A DNA stretch of 64,000 nt from Pseudo-nitzschia pungens (lineage: Eukaryota; Bacillariophyta; Bacillariophyceae; Bacillariales; Bacillariaceae), in the NCBI GenBank assembly GCA_037355855.1, contig CM074761.1, forward strand, positions 2,437,346 to 2,501,345, in the 5' to 3' direction. Position 1 is the first letter of the stretch; each line of letters opens with the position of its first letter. Positions 53,871 through 64,000 of the stretch are shown piece by piece. The notes beneath the pieces were generated by a model. The model was not told the origin of the DNA, made no database searches, and worked only from the letters and a program-made list of their open reading frames with translations. Made by a program: the position numbers and the translations under genes.

Positions 53871-56591
53871 TTAGGAGTTGACCAGAGGAGCGTACGTGAT
53901 ACGCTTAATGCTACTTTCACCAAGTCGTTCCATTCTGTTGGCTTCATACTCCGCATAGTTGCCTGGGAAGAAGTGCCATTTTGAGTCTCCTTCGCAGGCA
54001 AGGATGTGAGTGCAAAGCCTATCCAGCATGTAACGGTCGTGACTTACAACGAAAGCACATCCAGCAAAATTGAGGAGGCCCTCTTCTAGACTTCTTAACA
54101 CTTCAACATCAAGATCATTAGAAGGTTCGTCAAGGATGATCTAGCATTGTCATTGATGGCATAACAAATATTGCCACAGTCAATCAAACAATACGTTAGT
54201 TTAGTGTGCGGTTCCGAACTATTTAAATGGGCGGTCAAACAAACATGATGACTCGATGATGCTAGCTTCTACTCAAATCTTCACCTTACCATGTTTCCAC
54301 CAGCTTTCAGTAACTTCGCTAATTGCGCACGGTTACGTTCTCCGCCACTAAGGTTGCCAACCTAGTATAGGTAAAATCCAGAAAACGGTTGTGTTTTTGG
54401 AATGTGTTGGTTGATGATAAGCAAACAGAGTTCAGTGTTGTTCCGCAGGATGTGAGAAATTGTAGTTGCCAACTATGGAGTGACGCTGAGAATGGGTCTC
54501 ACCTTCGATTGTTGCGATTGTCCCTTAAAACCGAACCATGAGAGATACGCACGAGACATGATTGATTGCGTCCCCAATTCGATTTCATCTAAACCTTCCG
54601 AAATCTCTTCGAAAACAGTCTTATCGGAATCCAATTCATCCATGCGTTCCTGGCCGACAGAAACCATTTTGACCTGAAGGACAAAGACAAAACAAAAAGT
54701 TTGTGTTCTAATGAGACAATATACGGTATCACCGGAAGCGAGAGGAAACATTTTTCAACGTACAGTTTCGCCAACTTTGATCGTTCCACTATCCGGTTCC
54801 TCCTTTCCAATAAGCATCTTGATGAGAGTTGATTTTCCGGCACCTGTATCATTGTAGTTATCCGAGCCATTTTGTTAGGTTGAAATATTCAGACGCCAAT
54901 ACAGTAACATCAAACACGGCGCGATGACGACAACGATGGAATTAAGACATCTGTAAGATCAATGCCCACTCCGAGTCGACAAGCTTATCAGTAACCCAAG
55001 AGAGAGCACCAAAAGTACGCACCATTGGGTCCTACAACTCCAACAATGCCTGCTGGTGGCAACGAGAAACTCAAATCGTCGATAAGAAGTCGATCTCCAA
55101 ACGACTTTTTCAAGTTCGTGACTTCTACTACCTCATTTCCCAATCGGGGTCCTGGTGGAATATAGATTTGTCCAGCATTTCTCAACTCGGAAGGAGCCGC
55201 TGCGGTCAATAATTCATCGTATCTATTCAGACGAGCCTTGGATTTATTTCCCTTGGCCTTGGGGTTCGTTCGAATCCATTCCAATTCATTTGCGACAGCC
55301 TTGGCGGCGGCTGTCTGTTCCTTTTTCTCTTCTTCAAGTCGTTTGTTCTTCATATCCAAGAAAGTTTCGTAATTTCCTTCGTGAGGATAGCCCTTTCCAC
55401 GATCTAATTCTAAGATCCATCCAGCGCAATTGTTTAAGAAGTAGCGGTCGTGTGTGATACAAACGACGGTTCCTTGGAATTTGTCCAAATACGTTTCGAG
55501 CCACGCAATAGATTCGGCATCGAGGTGGTTCGTGCTGTAAATCAAGCACAAAGATCAAATGTATTACCATGAGGGAAACGAGGCACGACAGTTTTTGATC
55601 CCAACTCGTAAATCAAAGAAAGACAAAAAAGACTTACGGTTCATCCAAGAGAAGCATGTCGTGGTTTTCGAGCAGCAATCTGCACAACGCTGTTCGTCGT
55701 TTCTCTCCTCCACTCAAGTTCTTAACAAGCGCATTGCCGTCCGGAACTCTCAGAGAATCCATCGCTCTCGATACGACTCTATCCAATTCCCACAGATCCC
55801 CGGCTTCTATCTGATCGTTAAGTTTTTCAAGATCTTCCATGACCTGTGTCATTTCTTCGTCGGTGATGTCGGGGTCGGCTAGTTTCATGCTTTTTTCGTT
55901 GTACTCATCCAGCACGGCCTGCGAGGATTTCATGGCCTCGTCGATGTTTTCTTGTACGGTCGGGTACTCGAGAACTGGCTCTTGTGGCAAGTAACCGATC
56001 GACGCACCTGGCAGTGGTCTCGCCAGACCATCATATTCTGTATCGACACCCGCCATGACTTTCAACAAGGTCGATTTACTGGAAACCGTTTTCCCAAAAA
56101 GATGTTCATTGGTGAGATAAGACAACCAAAACGAGCAAACAAACAACCCTCGCCGCCCGAGTTGTACCCAGCAACAAACAATACACGAGTGTGCATTGCT
56201 TTCCGCTTCGTTCGTGCACTCACCCGCTTCCGTTCAGTCCAACAATTCCGATCTTGGCACCGGGATAGAAGCTCAGGTTGATGTTGTCGAGAATCTTTTT
56301 CGACTTGTCCGGGAGCATTTTGGACAATCCGCTCAGGGTGAACATGAATTGCCTCGTAGCCGCGTCGAATCGTTGATTCTGGACGGATTGCTTTTCTTGG
56401 CGCGGCTGCTGACCTCTGCCACCACCGCCTCCTCCGCCTCCTTTGCGCTTGCTCTTTTTCCCGTATAAAACGACGGAAGACGCTCTGGAAGGCGCGACCA
56501 TCAGGGAGGAAGGCGCGAAGGATCTGGTTGGATAGATCAGCACGGACGTCGTCAAGAACAACAACAACACCTCCAACGATACCATTTTCAT
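53871..56591 (-). CDS. plastid-targeted ABC-F ATPase, EttA type
   Basis: ABC-F proteins bind the ribosomal E site; EttA gates the first peptide bond according to energy state. Seven exons join in frame: 56591-56224, 56078-55638, 55534-55023, 54843-54764, 54673-54503, 54361-54290 and 54140-53871, giving 637 residues. The N-terminus has a signal peptide and TRSFAPSSL, a plastid motif, then a poly-Gly stretch. ATPase 1 has [17 protein letters not shown] and LLLDEPTNHLD; ATPase 2 has [22 protein letters not shown] and [31 protein letters not shown] and the EGNY/PGNY segments are typical of EttA rather than Uup or ABCF1. It probably works on plastid ribosomes. Introns interrupt both Walker A motifs. 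ATPase 2 has Ser for Thr in DEPSND. Confidence 0.94.
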
Positions 56592-57636
56592 GCTAGAGAA
56601 TTTCCTCTTCTTCCACTCAGCTATGCAATATCGACTTGTATGATTTCAACCGCTTCACGTTTGGAATTTACTCGGGGCTAAAAGAGATTTGTTTTCTTCC
56701 GCAGTTTGATGGGCCAAGACGAGAAGAATAAAACATCAAAACGACAAGAAGATCGTCAGTACCGGTAAGGCCTTACCTTGATTGCCTTTTTGTTTCTTTG
56801 GCTCCAGTCGTCGTTCGTCGGTGATGGACGATGGATGATGGATGATGAAGAGCCGTCGCTGATGACGAATACTGACGACGAGACGCGGAAGAAAAGATAC
56901 GGGACTGTTTCGAATCACTAATGAATCACATCTACTTAAAAAAGTGTTGCTGATCTCACATTCTTGAAGGAGAAAGATAAGAAACTTCTGTGATCATGTA
57001 GCAACAAATACAGTAACAAAAAATAATAATAAATATAACAAAAACACTGTATTGATAATGAAACAAATAATAATAGTACTCGTAGTAACATAATGACAGA
57101 ATGGCACTGAATATGGTATTCAATGCAAGTAGTAGAATGGTCTTCTTAAACGAAACAATTTTTTTGTGAAAGGCCCAGGTGGTGATAATGGCAACATGAG
57201 GAGGGTTGTGCTTCTATCTTGTTTCTCCTGGATACAACGGAAGTTTTGTTGAAAGGCTTCAGCGGTGATATTTGCAACATGAGGAAGGTTGTGCCCTTTC
57301 CCGAGCCAATGAAAGAACGAACCATCTGTCGAGGTATCTTTTTGAACTACCGGTACAGTACAGTAATACTATCTGTCAATGCTTCATTCTTTTCTAGTGC
57401 TGGCTAATCACGGTAGGTAATGACTACCCACTGGGTAAGACAGATTGTGACAGGGTACATTCGATGCTTTCCAATTGAATGAAAAAGGAGATTTCCAACG
57501 ATACGCATCGATTTGTGTGTCCATCATAGACAAGAGAACTTGTTGGGTTGATTTGGAAAGCAATCAAAAACGTCGTTTTCCGGCGCGGCTAACTTGTACG
57601 ACCTACTCTGGCTGCTTGGAATGACCTCCCGTTCTT
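56592..57636. other. intergenic with an imperfect direct repeat
   Basis: 57165-57211 and 57247-57294 are imperfect direct copies sharing GGTGATA, GCAACATGAGGA and GGTTGTGC. Nothing else recognised. Confidence 0.55.
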
Positions 57637-59220
57637 TCAGTTTCCCAGTTTCTTCTTGCGACAAGATTTGAGGTATGGATTCCTGATCGTTGATTTCCTT
57701 GGGATTGGTCTTGTCCTTGTGTTTGTGGGGGAATCGCTCTGGCTAACGACTACGGGGGGTCTCCTGCAGACGTCGTCGTGGTTGTCGTTGACGCTTCCCT
57801 GCGCCGGAAGGGCCTGAATCGGAGTCTGGTTGCCACCGCTCCGCTCAATGATAGGACTCTTCAGAGAATTGTTTTCGCGAGTGGACAAACAAGAACGTGT
57901 AGCAGTCATTGCCTTCCAGGGCGTCTTTTGCCGATTCTTTTTGTACGGGTTGATGATTGGTTTTGACGATCCCAATCGCCTCGTACTCTTCGAGATTGCG
58001 GTTGTATTCGTCGTGATTTGCTCGCTAATTTTGTCGTTTCCTCCTATCTGGAGGGACTCATCCAGGCATGGCTTTTTTCTCTCTTCTGTCCGCGGATCGT
58101 TCAATGGCCGTTTTCTGCTATTCGGAGACGATCGATTCGTCGTCATCGATGATTCAACCGTTGTGGATGCACCGTCACCCAATTCGTTCGAGACATTTCT
58201 GGTATCTCCTGCGATCGGAAGCGCAGTCGTGGTATGACATGCACTTGCATTCGAACCAACGTGATTCATTTCACCACTGGTTCCCTCGTTTCGTTCATCA
58301 TTGTCCACAGAGTTTGTGGTCGGTGCTGGTTTATCGTGAATGTGATCGTCGTTGTAAATTCGGCGGGGGCAACCGGGTCCTTTCTTCATGTGTTTGCGTC
58401 CTTGGGCTATCAGTGTGGCAAAATTTTCTCTGAACTTGATATCAAACATGTCGTTGCCGCTACTTGTAACACAAACCCTCTTGTCGTTTCTGACTTTGTT
58501 CCTAGCATTGTCGTCGAGCAATGACGCAGTCAGTTTCTTCATATGTTTCATGTCGTTGATACTCCCTGTGATCATGGCCCGTGATTTTTCTTCTCGTTGC
58601 AGTCGCTCTTTCCTTTTGAATTTGGCTGCCAGCTCCGACGGTGTCAAGGGCGTGTCTATGCTGTCAAGCTCGGCATCCCACATGCATTGGAAATAGCGCA
58701 GGCGACCTACTAGATCTTGTCCGCTTCCGCACGATGGTAACTTGTATTCCTTGCAAATCCTCTGGAGTTCTTTCTTGCCACTCTTGAGCAACATGGAATA
58801 ATTTCTGGACTGCATTCGTTCCCGAATGGGAGCTTCCAGCACACCGAATCCTGCGCTCCGAAACGGCGAAGACCGAGTCACAAGTGAATGGTTGTGCTTG
58901 AATTCATTGACTTTGGTTTGGATAGCTCGATTCGCCACCAACACCCTCCGGATGTCGTTCGCGACGGAAATTTTGCACAGAGGACACCTTTTTTCCTTGG
59001 CCTCCCGATAATGAATGCGGAAGCAAAGCGAACAAAACGTATGGCCGCAAGCTTCTACCGAAACCGCATTCTCGTACAAATCCCCGCAGATCAAACACTC
59101 CAGGTCTTTTGGCACAACGACAACATCTTCCCGGGAAACACAGCCCTCGCATGTCCTTTCCATTCTAGTGATCTCGTTCATGGTCACAAACGTAGAGCTA
59201 TCGATGTCAGGAGTCCGCAT
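57637..59220 (-). CDS. RAD18: RAD18-like RING-SAP E3 ubiquitin ligase
   Basis: RAD18 with RAD6 monoubiquitinates PCNA at stalled forks to allow translesion synthesis. From the ATG at 59220 the product has 527 residues; the frame is open further upstream but without an ATG. The C3HC4 RING is at about 42-82 (ECLICGDLYENAVSVEACGH, then CSLCF and CPLCK). The SAP motif is at about 142-177 (KKELQRICKEYKL, then GSGQDLVGRLRYF), followed by a P/T-S-ELAAKFKRKER helix as in RAD18. The C-terminal 300 residues are disordered and end NPYLKSCRKKKLGN. No UBZ zinc finger is visible between RING and SAP, so assignment to RAD18 itself is by architecture and the SAP region. ATR, also in this window, acts in the same stress response. 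Confidence 0.8.
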   Translation of the reverse strand: MRTPDIDSSTFVTMNEITRMERTCEGCVSREDVVVVPKDLECLICGDLYENAVSVEACGHTFCSLCFRIHYREAKEKRCPLCKISVANDIRRVLVANRAIQTKVNEFKHNHSLVTRSSPFRSAGFGVLEAPIRERMQSRNYSMLLKSGKKELQRICKEYKLPSCGSGQDLVGRLRYFQCMWDAELDSIDTPLTPSELAAKFKRKERLQREEKSRAMITGSINDMKHMKKLTASLLDDNARNKVRNDKRVCVTSSGNDMFDIKFRENFATLIAQGRKHMKKGPGCPRRIYNDDHIHDKPAPTTNSVDNDERNEGTSGEMNHVGSNASACHTTTALPIAGDTRNVSNELGDGASTTVESSMTTNRSSPNSRKRPLNDPRTEERKKPCLDESLQIGGNDKISEQITTNTTAISKSTRRLGSSKPIINPYKKNRQKTPWKAMTATRSCLSTRENNSLKSPIIERSGGNQTPIQALPAQGSVNDNHDDVCRRPPVVVSQSDSPTNTRTRPIPRKSTIRNPYLKSCRKKKLGN

Positions 59221-60882
59221 GCACCGTGCTTGTACTTCTCGGATGGAGATTCGGATGGCAAAGTGCGAGTTGGTCTCGAAGTCGAAGTTGGCTGTCGACT
59301 GTCGACTGTCGTCTTCACGAAAGACATGCAGACTCACTGTTTTGGCGCGAAATTTTCGAGAAAAAATTGAAGGGACTCACTCACTCATCAATCAATCAAT
59401 CAACAAACGAGAGCTGAAAAGGGGAACATGCATCATCCCCCGACGGGAAAAACAAAGCAGTAACTTACTGTACCGGTACCTTAACGGTAAAGTAAGGTTA
59501 ATTACTTCGTAGAAATAATAGAAGCAGTTACTGTAATTCGTATGCAACATACCGTATCAAACTAGATTGAAAGCTCTGTCCTCCACTCACAATTACAACG
59601 CCTCCTCGGAAAAATGTCAGATTCCAACCATATTTGTGTGCATCACAGGTGGAGCAAAAGAAGTCTCAGTGGGCAGAGTCGACTGCATGTACCTCAAATG
59701 CAGGCAACGAAATCAGATTGATCAACATGGTCTTATTGAAAAACAATCTCGTACTCCCGAAAAATATCAGAGTTTTCCTTTTCCCAATTGAGAAAAAGAT
59801 TGATTTCTTGGAGTGTATTGCAAAGTGTACGCTGGTACACTTCGAGAAGAGGAGAAGCCGTGCACGAGATAAGCATGATTCAGACTTTATTCTGAACATG
59901 TGCGGGTGGTTTGTGTTTGGGAGGCAATCCGATAATGGGTTCGACTCTCCGTGATGTATCAAAGCAACGCTTCTATTACAGTAGCAACCTCACACATCGT
60001 CCTGATACGTACCGTACTCTCTTGTTGGCAACAACCATAATCTTGAGATGAATATCTACATATTCGCCTCCCGTTCCACATCTCCCTGGTACTACGCATT
60101 ATAGTGTATACCAGTGATGCGCGGATTTAAGCCAGTAACTCGAGATCAACTTTTAGCAAAGAAGATATCACCTGCAATCTTCGAACCATTGTTGCCAAAC
60201 TGAACAAGGCCAAGAAATGATCACGATGGCGGGGGAATAGCCTAGATCTCGAAATGAAAGTTAAGGAACTTCAAAAATTACCACATTACGGAGCAACAAG
60301 GGTGAGAAACTAATTAAGACCAGAGATAGTCAACAATGGAGGCATCTTTGGCAATCCAAACCGCGTCGTTTCGGTTTTCAAAATCGAACTTTCTCCTATG
60401 ATGATGTATGACTCAGTAAGCATGTTGGTTTTGTCAATGAGACTGACTACAGGCCACTAAATACTAGAACAAGTGGAAGGTGTGGTGCGAATGAGGAGAG
60501 TCGGGCGAATTTTTTACAGCTACGAACTCTCCCGAGTCCGGAACGATTGGCGATTATCCATTCGTCTTGCTAATGGTACACGTAGCGAACAAACGCGGAT
60601 GAATTCTGTGAGCGCGGCACCAACGGGATCGACGGATTTTTTGGAAAAAGTTTCAGGAAACAAAGGGAATCATATTCCAATCATCTTCTACTTTTTCAGA
60701 GTTTCATGGCAGCTCTCTAGCGCCATGGTCACGATTCCGTGTACGAATGCCACACAGGTACAAATCTGGCCCCAAAGTCACATTCCGATGGACCGAAGCT
60801 TCGATCAGTCTCAAGGAATTTCTCTGTTAACGTTTTTCACGGGGGTGTACTCGAAACCGCTATGGCGTCCATTTTTCCACTC
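59221..60882. other. intergenic, no supported gene
   Basis: GTCGACT repeats near 59294-59310 sit in the open frame upstream of the RAD18-like ATG. Frames around 59567-59962 and 60473-60886 lack conserved features. GTACCGGTACC and AAGTAAGGTTAATTAC words occur near 59470. Confidence 0.45.
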
Positions 60883-61168
60883 ATAGAAGGACCATCAATA
60901 ATTCACCTTTATCCGGGAGGTGCATTGGCATGGCCCTTTCCTTACACTAAGGCCAAAGTGTAAGAGAGAAGATCACTGCTCATTTTTAAGATACATCGGG
61001 ATCGCCGAATACCGTGGAGACGTTGATAGAAGGACCATCAATAATTCAACTTTATCCGGGAGGTGCATTAGCATGGTCCTTTCCTTACACTAAGGCCAAA
61101 GTCTTAGACAGAAGATCAATGCGCATTTTTAAGATGCATCGGGATCGCCGAATACAGTGGAGACGTTG
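60883..61168. repeat. 143-bp tandem duplication
   Basis: 60883-61025 and 61026-61168 are two head-to-tail copies beginning ATAGAAGGACCATCAATAATT, with about a dozen single-base differences. The copies are non-coding as far as I can see. Confidence 0.95.
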
Positions 61169-61354
61169 ATAGTGCTTTAGATATGTACAATATATATATA
61201 TATATAACTTTGTTTCTGCCATGAGGTAGTTTGGCTTTGCATACGGAAGCGTATTCATTTTCGTTCACTTCAGCTTCGGAAACAAAACTTTATAGTATGA
61301 AGATGGGCAGAAATCACCGAACAAGTATCGAGCATGTACTTACAATTCGGTTCC
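61169..61354. other. 3' flank of the CTC-repeat gene with a TA run
   Basis: A TA dinucleotide run lies at about 61191-61206. No gene. Confidence 0.6.
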
Positions 61355-63994
61355 TCAAGGACTCAAAGGACTGAAAATGAATCCACTCTCACATGGGCAT
61401 TCGTCGAGGAAACCAAATCTCGAAATGTATTCCTTAGTGACAACTCCTTCGATGTCGCAGACGCAATCGGATCCTCCTTGTACTTCATCCAAGAAACCTA
61501 AATTTGCGATGTAACTGCGGTCTACCACCCTCGAAATGTCATCCGACGAACACGTGCAGGAGGAATCACCTGTTGATATGCCCAACTGGTTAATAGCATC
61601 TTGGATGTAACTGTTGTCTACGGCGCCCCGGATATCACCTGTTGAACAAGTACAACCATCGGGAATATCAGAGGTGAAGGAAACCCCGAGCGATTCCAGG
61701 AAAGACGTGTCGATATTCGATCGTACATCGCTTTCGGAACACGTGCAATCACCACCCGAACTGAATCCATTGAGATCATCCTGGGTCATGAAACCAAGAG
61801 AATCCACATAGCCTGCGTCGACCCTTCCTCTAACGTAATCGGTCGTGACAACCGATTCAATGATAGATCTATCACAAGTACAGGTTGGAGGGAGTGGCTC
61901 GTAGACAAAGGTATTACTGATAATGTTGTTCACTTCTTCTACGTTTGGAACGTCGGTAGATGATTTCTTGAGGGAAGATGCATCTAACGAAGACACGGAA
62001 AGCGACGCCCCGGCCAAGACTCTCACGATTTCATCCTGTGACATGCCGCGTCCAGCACTCGCAGCCGAATTCTCAAGATCATTGATTTTGTTGTTGAGGT
62101 CGTTGATATGGGTCATCAGGGCAACATCGATGCCTTCGACTCGAAGCTTCGGTTTCATTATTTCCATATCTTTCGATATAGCATCAACCATGTCGAGTGT
62201 GACTGAGTTCAAGTTCGGAATTAAAACTTTGCCTTCGTAAATTCCAAGGTTTGAAACAATGTCTTCGATATCCACTTTCACGGGGTCACTAGATGGATCT
62301 TTGTGAGGATAGGATTTACCACCAATAGTTGCCCTGCTGGCGGTGAGGGAATTCACATCCAGATTTTTGTTCCTCAGCGCTCCAATCACATAGTTAGAGA
62401 AGTCGTCAACGGTACCTGGGAAGGGTGTTCCGTCGATCACAGCTCCATTCGCAACCAGTCTATCCACGTTCAGAGTTGCTGAGCGCAACGAATTCATCAT
62501 ACGGCTTTGAGTCATGACCTGTTCTTCGGCAAAATTGTTGACGACGCGTACGTCTCCAAAAACCACCGTCTCGCCTCGGAATTCGGCCTTTACTTTGTGG
62601 ACAACATCATTGATATTGATCTGTCCATTGATATCGTCACTCCGAACTCTATCCGCATTAAGAGTACCGTCGAAATTTGCATCGCCGCGTACCTCCAACC
62701 TCGGAGCCGGTGCGGGTGTGGGTGCTGGATGTGAGTTCTGTTGAAGATTTCTCGAAATTGAGTCGGTGTGCTGGATCAGAACGGAGCTAGCCGTGAGCTT
62801 TCGGTCCACGTTGAAGTTATCATTGACAAAACCATTACCGTACAGCTTGAAGTCTCCATTCAACGTCGATGTACCGGAAATGTGTGCTCCGTGGCTGGAG
62901 ACTTCCAATCCTCCCGATTCAACCTTCAGACGATCTTTCATGGTAGCCTGCTTTTTCACCTCCAATGTGCCTTCCAATATCGTGTATCCATCGACCCATA
63001 GATAACCATAAAGCTCGAGATCGTTCAAATTAGATTTCTTGTGCACGCGGAGGGTTCCATCTATTTCTAGGTCATTCTTGAGAGCGACATCCTGATAAAG
63101 CGTCGTGTGGGTATCCACTTCGAAGGATCTGTCTTGATAAAACTTGACCTTGACCTTGTCCAAGAGTTTGAGTTCGATTTCGTGGCTATCGTTTTGGATC
63201 AGGACATCCTCGGTAAACTTGACGGGTTTGTGGAATCCAACGTCTCCACGACTGCCGGTAAAGTCTACGTCACTCCTCATCTCGACAGAGTCTCGGAAGG
63301 AAGCATCGCCGTCGAACTTGACGGTGTCACTGAACCGGACGTCCTCTTGGAAGTTCGTTTGGCCACCGGCAAAGGTAAAATTGTTGTTGTAGCTGCACAT
63401 GCGCGTCGTAGAGTTGAACTGGGGCATGCAGTCGGCGTTTTTGCCAAACTCAACGTTTTTGATGAACACGGCATCATCGTTGAAGATGGTGCTGTTCCGG
63501 AACCGAACAACGTGATGGAAATCGCAACGGGGACCAGAGAGGGTTCGTCGGAATCGAGGCAGGCAGTCGTTGTCATCGCTTTGCAGGTACCGGTGAAAGG
63601 AGGTTGCATCGTTCACTTCGGTCCGGAGTTTCTTGATGGTAGCTCTTTGCGCCCTGACCTTCTTTTCTAGGGAGTTGATTCGGGCGTCCGAATCGTCGAT
63701 CTTTTGGGACAAGAACAGCACTATCTCCCGGAGGTCGTCCAGTGCGGCACCGGCGTGGTCACCGGCAGGAGATGGTTCCTTGGCCGGGGAGCTGGCACTC
63801 CGCAAGCGGTTGTAGGTGCTGTCCGGGGCGTGGTGGGGGTGGCGATCGCCGGTTTGGTTTTTATTGTGGTTGGCATCGGTGTGTCCGGACGTGGACGTGG
63901 ATGTGGACGTGGCTCCAACCGAGCAGACCGCCCACGAAAGCCACACCACGAAAGCAATGGCAGCCTTGGTGCTTCGGGGTCCTGTGAGTTGCAT
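61355..63994 (-). CDS. secreted beta-solenoid-like protein with C-terminal CTC repeats
   Basis: The 879-residue single-exon product begins six bases inside the window edge with a signal peptide (AIAFVVWLSWAVCSVGA), so an upstream exon cannot be excluded. A Ser/Thr/His-rich linker and a short coiled coil (about 85-130, DLREIVLFLSQKIDDSDARI) follow. The centre is a long run of short beta-rich repeats (VKFDGDASFRDSVEMRSDVDF; LEVRGDANFDGTLNADRV) resembling fibre or solenoid proteins. The C-terminal 160 residues hold five Cys-Thr/Val-Cys modules of about 22-45 residues: CTC, then an Ile/Val helix, then a Y-I/V-x-x-LGF end, with a terminal CPC. I recognise no family. A cell-surface, frustule or adhesive role is inference. 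Confidence 0.8.
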   Translation of the reverse strand: MQLTGPRSTKAAIAFVVWLSWAVCSVGATSTSTSTSGHTDANHNKNQTGDRHPHHAPDSTYNRLRSASSPAKEPSPAGDHAGAALDDLREIVLFLSQKIDDSDARINSLEKKVRAQRATIKKLRTEVNDATSFHRYLQSDDNDCLPRFRRTLSGPRCDFHHVVRFRNSTIFNDDAVFIKNVEFGKNADCMPQFNSTTRMCSYNNNFTFAGGQTNFQEDVRFSDTVKFDGDASFRDSVEMRSDVDFTGSRGDVGFHKPVKFTEDVLIQNDSHEIELKLLDKVKVKFYQDRSFEVDTHTTLYQDVALKNDLEIDGTLRVHKKSNLNDLELYGYLWVDGYTILEGTLEVKKQATMKDRLKVESGGLEVSSHGAHISGTSTLNGDFKLYGNGFVNDNFNVDRKLTASSVLIQHTDSISRNLQQNSHPAPTPAPAPRLEVRGDANFDGTLNADRVRSDDINGQININDVVHKVKAEFRGETVVFGDVRVVNNFAEEQVMTQSRMMNSLRSATLNVDRLVANGAVIDGTPFPGTVDDFSNYVIGALRNKNLDVNSLTASRATIGGKSYPHKDPSSDPVKVDIEDIVSNLGIYEGKVLIPNLNSVTLDMVDAISKDMEIMKPKLRVEGIDVALMTHINDLNNKINDLENSAASAGRGMSQDEIVRVLAGASLSVSSLDASSLKKSSTDVPNVEEVNNIISNTFVYEPLPPTCTCDRSIIESVVTTDYVRGRVDAGYVDSLGFMTQDDLNGFSSGGDCTCSESDVRSNIDTSFLESLGVSFTSDIPDGCTCSTGDIRGAVDNSYIQDAINQLGISTGDSSCTCSSDDISRVVDRSYIANLGFLDEVQGGSDCVCDIEGVVTKEYISRFGFLDECPCESGFIFSPLSP

Positions 63995-64000
63995 CGTTCC

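Noticed and set aside
59930..59960. GGTTCGACTC resembling a tRNA T-arm
   Set aside because: No paired T stem, anticodon arm or acceptor stem around it.
60473..60886. 137-codon plus-strand frame
   Set aside because: No conserved feature and it runs into the tandem duplication.

Overview
The window looks like nuclear DNA of a photosynthetic stramenopile, most likely a pennate diatom (inference). Genes carry short phase-controlled GT..AG introns, mostly about 70-165 nt. At least six predicted proteins start with a signal peptide followed by an ASAF/SFAP-like motif, the bipartite plastid presequence of algae with secondary red plastids. Genes sit on both strands, one at a time, with no operons.

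Layout: 1-5923 is the 3' part of an ATR-type checkpoint kinase. 6403-8284 (minus) is an F-box protein whose reading frame is broken once. 8.9-9.6 kb holds a nested inverted repeat and a CCGGGTTTTTT minisatellite. 10276-15587 is a very large SPX-MFS vacuolar phosphate transporter. From 16.5 to 32.3 kb lie several predicted plastid genes: a small unknown protein, an MFSD5-like transporter, a transhydrogenase-like flavoprotein, a thylakoid-lumen protein and a branched-chain aminotransferase. Between them are a Rossmann-fold protein with a signal peptide and a mitochondrial thiamine-pyrophosphate-type carrier.

33.1-36.3 kb is a membrane-anchored coiled-coil protein with an internal 231-bp duplication. 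36.9-38.5 kb is a satellite-rich block without a credible gene. 39.3-43.5 kb is a BET bromodomain protein with three unusual N-terminal repeats. 46.9-48.4 kb holds a divergent pair of small spliced genes, RNA polymerase subunit RPB10 and a C19orf53/UPF0390-type basic protein; both were found by joining exons through protein conservation. Then come a small secreted protein, a DeSI-type PPPDE peptidase, an unknown serine-rich protein, a seven-exon plastid EttA-type ABC-F ATPase, a RAD18-like RING-SAP ubiquitin ligase, a 143-bp tandem duplication and a secreted beta-solenoid-like protein with C-terminal CTC repeats.

Functional themes are genome maintenance (ATR, RAD18-like), chromatin and transcription (BET, RPB10), phosphate storage and plastid metabolism. 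No rRNA, tRNA, CRISPR array or intact transposon was recognised. The least explained material is the satellite block at 36.9-38.1 kb, the three-repeat BET architecture and the CTC-repeat surface protein.
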